Part shown: positions 33,284 through 35,474 of the stretch, in pieces
How the letters are laid out: the number at the start of each line of letters is the position of its first letter
How positions within the stretch are numbered: position 1 is the first letter of the stretch
Source: Acetobacter farinalis
GTDB taxonomy: Bacteria > Pseudomonadota > Alphaproteobacteria > Acetobacterales > Acetobacteraceae
Assembly: GCF_011516935.1 (NCBI RefSeq)
Contig: NZ_WOTF01000020.1
Coordinates: 1 to 35,474, forward strand
Direction of reading: 5' to 3'
DNA length: 35,474 bases
Program-made: the position numbers and the translations under genes
The notes under the pieces: generated by a model
Seen by the model: the letters and a program-made list of their open reading frames with translations, nothing else
What the model was told of the DNA's origin: nothing
The model's database searches: none

Positions 33284-34034
33284 TTCACTCTGTTCTGGCA
33301 ACGGACACGTCCAGCCCGCCGTTGGAGCACCTTTGCCAGCAGATAAAACGGAGAATGTTTTATAGAGCCTGTCTGAATAGATACCTTTACAGTCTATCTG
33401 TTAGATATACCATGCTGGAATGAACGCTCCCCTGACTGACTTTCTTCTTCATATGGGTTATGATTTTAGCTGTCAGGTTGTGAGACATCATGAAGCACGT
33501 CGATGAAATCCGCGATTATGCCAATAACGTCTCACAACCTGATAGTTAGATCTGAGTGTATGTAGGCAATGGTGTATATTAACGTAAGGGTAGCAGTATA
33601 TAGCCTATAACTCTCGTAAGTAATGAGGATTTTTAGAGGAAACTCGTTAACTTTTCTGATATTGGCTGGATTCTGAACTTATCCTGTGAAATTCAGACTG
33701 CTGTATACGGAAAGGCAGGCGTCAGGCGGTGGTGCCCCCTTGGCTTCTGAGGAGAGCCGGTCGCGCCAGAGCGCGCCATGGTGCCCGTGGACGAGTGAGC
33801 CCTCTTCTTTTTCTTGAACTTGAGCAGATATCCGGAAAAAAATCCCGGAACAGGCGTAAAGCGTGGGTAATGCCACAAGGACGTTCAAAAATGCCTCGGC
33901 ATCGCCACCAACCACGATATGATGCTTACGACCAACACTCTTCTTGTCGGTATCATAACCATATATTTGTGCGTGGGGCTTTGTGATGCTCTGAGTGTTA
34001 ATGATGCAGCTGCTGGACTGGCATCCCGTCCAGC
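33284..34034. other. AT-rich region with mobile-element debris
   Basis: No intact gene is evident between the AraC-type gene and the insertion sequence. It contains a short inverted-repeat unit (33470-33545) and, from 33871 on, a broken transposase remnant, both listed separately. The segment around 33550-33700 is AT-rich with no recognisable feature. A GAGCCTGTCTGAA motif at about 33382 might be an old insertion-sequence end, but no partner copy was found. Confidence 0.5.
33470..33545. repeat. Short inverted-repeat unit, MITE-like
   Basis: TCAGGTTGTGAGAC at 33473-33486 is a perfect inverted copy of GTCTCACAACCTGA at 33529-33542, and two of the next three outer bases also pair. The 42-bp interior begins with an ATG and reads MKHVDEIRDYANNVSQPDS before a TAG just outside the right arm. 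The structure suggests an internally deleted insertion sequence or MITE. A hairpin with a regulatory role is possible, but no T run follows. Confidence 0.45.
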
Positions 34035-34038
34035 AGCT
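33871..34038 (-). pseudogene. Remnant of an IS5-type transposase, interrupted by the IS
   Basis: The minus-strand frame reads CIINTQSITK...YGYDTDKKSVGRKHHIVV, matching the IIDSQSVKT...GYDAGKKVKGRKRHIVV core of IS5-family (IS1031/IS427-like) transposases. The catalytic Asp of that motif is Asn here, and the expected frame is shifted a few codons upstream. The sequence stops at the AGCT target site of the inserted element and its N-terminal side continues beyond the right end (35341-35369), where an IS3-type element takes over. It was therefore already present when the IS arrived. Confidence 0.6.
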
Positions 34039-35340
34039 GGAGACCCGCAAAAACCGTTAGCGTTTGGACGGCTATGGTGATTCATTGAAGTTACGCGATC
34101 ACGGAGGCCTGCTATGGATCCCAAGTCCCTGTTCAGTTTGAGCGATCACCTTGATGCGTTGAGCAAAGAGGGCGATCCGCTCGAGGTTTTGCAGGAGACG
34201 GTGGATTTCGAGTATTTCCGGGCGTGGCTGGTCGAAGGGCTTGGGTATGGCGACGGTAGCAAAGGCGGCCGCCCACCATTCGATCCGGTGATGATGTTCA
34301 AGGCCCTGATCCTGCAGGCGCAGCATAATCTGTCAGACGCCCGGATGGAGTTCATGATCCGCGATCGGCTGAGTTGGTTGCGATTTCTGGGGCTGTCGCT
34401 CGGGGATCGAACGCCGGACGAGAACACGATCCGGCATTTTCGCAATCGCCTGACCGAAACGGGAACGCTCAGGCGGGTGATGAAGGCCTTTGACTGGCAA
34501 CTCCGGAAGAAGGGCTACATTCCAATGTCCGGGCAGATCGTGGACGCCTCGCTGGTGCCTGCGCCAAGACAGCGGAGCACCGAAGGCGAACGCGAAGCGA
34601 TCAAGTCGGGGAAGAGCGCCAGAGACATTTGGCCGGACGAGCCGAACAAGGCAGCACAGAAGGATACCGACGCGCGCTGGACACTCAAGGTCGGCGGGAA
34701 AGTCCGGTATCGGGCAGATGGGACGCCGCTCCCCATGATCGCGCTGCCGGTCTTTGGCTACAAATCCCACATCAGCATCGACCGACGCTTCGGCTTCATC
34801 CGGGGCATGGCGGTGACTTCGGCGTCAACGGCGGACGGACGCCTTCTCCGGCAGGTCGTCAGCACGGACAATACCAGTTCCGAGGTCTGGGCAGACAGTG
34901 CCTCTTGATCCAGGCGCAACGAGAAGTGGCTGTCGGATCAGATGCTCTCGTCCCGTATTCATCGGCGCAAACCCATGGGCAAGCCGATGTCGAAGGCAAC
35001 CGCGCGGGCCAATGCCGCCAAATCCTCGATCCGTGCGCATGTTGAGCATGTCTTCGCGCATCAGAAAAACCGGTTCAACCTGTTCATCCGCACCATCGGC
35101 CTCGCCCGCGCTGAGGTGAAACTGACCCTTTGCAACCTAGCCTACAACTTCAACCGCCTGATCTTCCACGAGCGTCGAGAAAATGCAGGCTGACTCTGCC
35201 TGCAAGTCAGCAAAACTGGCGGAATTAACTCCGGGCATCATGGAAATTGGTCCGAACGATGCCTTTGGGGCCGCCCCGCAGGCTCGACGTCATCAAGTCA
35301 GTCCGCTTCGCCAGAAATTACCCGGTTTTTGCGGGTCTCC
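34039..35340 (+). mobile_element. IS5-family insertion sequence, complete ends, 1302 bp
   Basis: GGAGACCCGCAAAAACCG at 34039-34056 is repeated perfectly in inverted orientation at 35323-35340. Both ends are bordered by AGCT (34035-34038 and 35341-35344), a 4-bp target duplication as expected of the IS5 group. The palindromic AGCT makes the repeats look longer than they are. The single transposase gene inside is interrupted by a stop codon, so this copy can probably move only with help from another copy. Confidence 0.88.
34114..35193 (+). pseudogene. IS5-family transposase with internal nonsense codon
   Basis: The frame starts at an ATG preceded by GGAGG and reads an IS5-type transposase: GGRPPFDPVMMFKALILQ, the first catalytic Asp in GQIVDASLV, the second in VWADSA, and the Glu in HVEHVFAHQKNRFNLF, ending FNRLIFHERRENAG. 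A TGA at 34906-34908 breaks it right after VWADSAS, where related proteins read AYRSxxNE. The same frame resumes immediately, so this is a point change rather than a frameshift. Total length without the stop would be 359 residues. The N-terminal piece (264 residues) lacks the catalytic Glu. Confidence 0.9.
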
Positions 35341-35369
35341 AGCTTTGCCACTGGAACACCGCATGGACT

Positions 35370-35474
35370 TGTAACGGTTTTGTGCCGGTCATCTGAGCGT
35401 TTTAAGCTTGTATCAGGAGACCGACGAAACCATGAAACATACGGAAGATTTCAAGCGCGAGGCCGTGAGGATTG
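35370..35474 (+). mobile_element. IS3-family element, left part (runs off the window)
   Basis: After the transposase remnant, the sequence TGTAACGGTTTTGTGCCGGT at 35370 looks like a typical left end with a TG terminus, and an IS3-type orfA starts 62 bp later. The right end lies outside the window, so the inverted repeat and any target duplication cannot be checked. Confidence 0.6.
35432..35474 (+). CDS. IS3-family transposase OrfA, N-terminal fragment
   Basis: Only the first 14 codons are present: MKHTEDFKREAVRI, the standard start of IS3-family OrfA helix-turn-helix proteins. The ATG follows AGGAG with a spacing of eleven bases or so. The gene continues beyond the window end. Confidence 0.75.
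   Translation, partial: MKHTEDFKREAVRI

Noticed and set aside
1..35474. CRISPR array or clustered defence genes
   Set aside because: No regularly spaced direct repeats and no nuclease, helicase, restriction or toxin-antitoxin gene was recognised.

Overview
The window reads as a GC-rich alphaproteobacterial chromosome segment, most likely from an acetic acid bacterium (Acetobacteraceae). This is inferred from overall protein character (PRPP synthetase, DNA polymerase I, a CHCC zinc-finger protein, several GT61 and GT2/GT4 glycosyltransferases) and from IS5- and IS3-type insertion sequences; no rRNA or tRNA is present to confirm it.

Layout. 1-1857 holds no convincing intact gene and looks like decayed sequence. 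1858-8280 is a run of minus-strand genes: a YscW/META-domain secreted protein, a short-chain dehydrogenase-like protein without its catalytic residues, a YqaA/DedA-type membrane protein, a small DUF6582-like protein overlapping a MATE transporter, and a Wzt/Wzm-type polysaccharide ABC exporter. 8482-10019 is a plus-strand pair, prs and a histidine phosphatase. 10047-13097 is a 1016-residue GT2+GT4 double glycosyltransferase. After a 0.5 kb gap comes an FAD-linked D-lactate-dehydrogenase-like oxidase.

15133-26614 is a long minus-strand series. Read 5' to 3' on that strand it runs DsbD-family reductase, polA, a SCO1-like thioredoxin-fold protein, a GT61 glycosyltransferase, a possible 41-codon ORF, then a tightly coupled peptide-type ABC importer (two permeases and two ATPases) with no substrate-binding protein. 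A second GT61 gene diverges from dsbD at 26845. Then come a periplasmic thioredoxin-like protein, a CHCC zinc-finger protein, a lipoprotein alpha/beta hydrolase and a lytic transglycosylase without a visible signal peptide.

31.2-35.5 kb is an accessory region: a DUF4410-type lipoprotein, a divergent AraC regulator, a small inverted-repeat (MITE-like) unit, and nested insertion sequences. A complete 1302-bp IS5-family element, with 18-bp inverted repeats, an AGCT duplication and a nonsense codon in its transposase, sits inside an older transposase remnant. The window ends in the first codons of an IS3-family orfA.

Functionally the window combines housekeeping genes (prs, polA), envelope polysaccharide assembly and export (ABC exporter, GT2/GT4 protein, two GT61 proteins), extracytoplasmic thiol chemistry (DsbD, SCO-like, thioredoxin-like) and peptide uptake. 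The most unusual signal is simple-sequence DNA in the peptide transporter operon: a C10 tract 14 nt into the first permease gene and nine hexanucleotide repeats near the start of the last ATPase gene. A G10 tract also lies just upstream of the MATE gene. These look like possible contingency (phase or length variation) loci. I found no clear evidence of a wholly new defence or mobile system.
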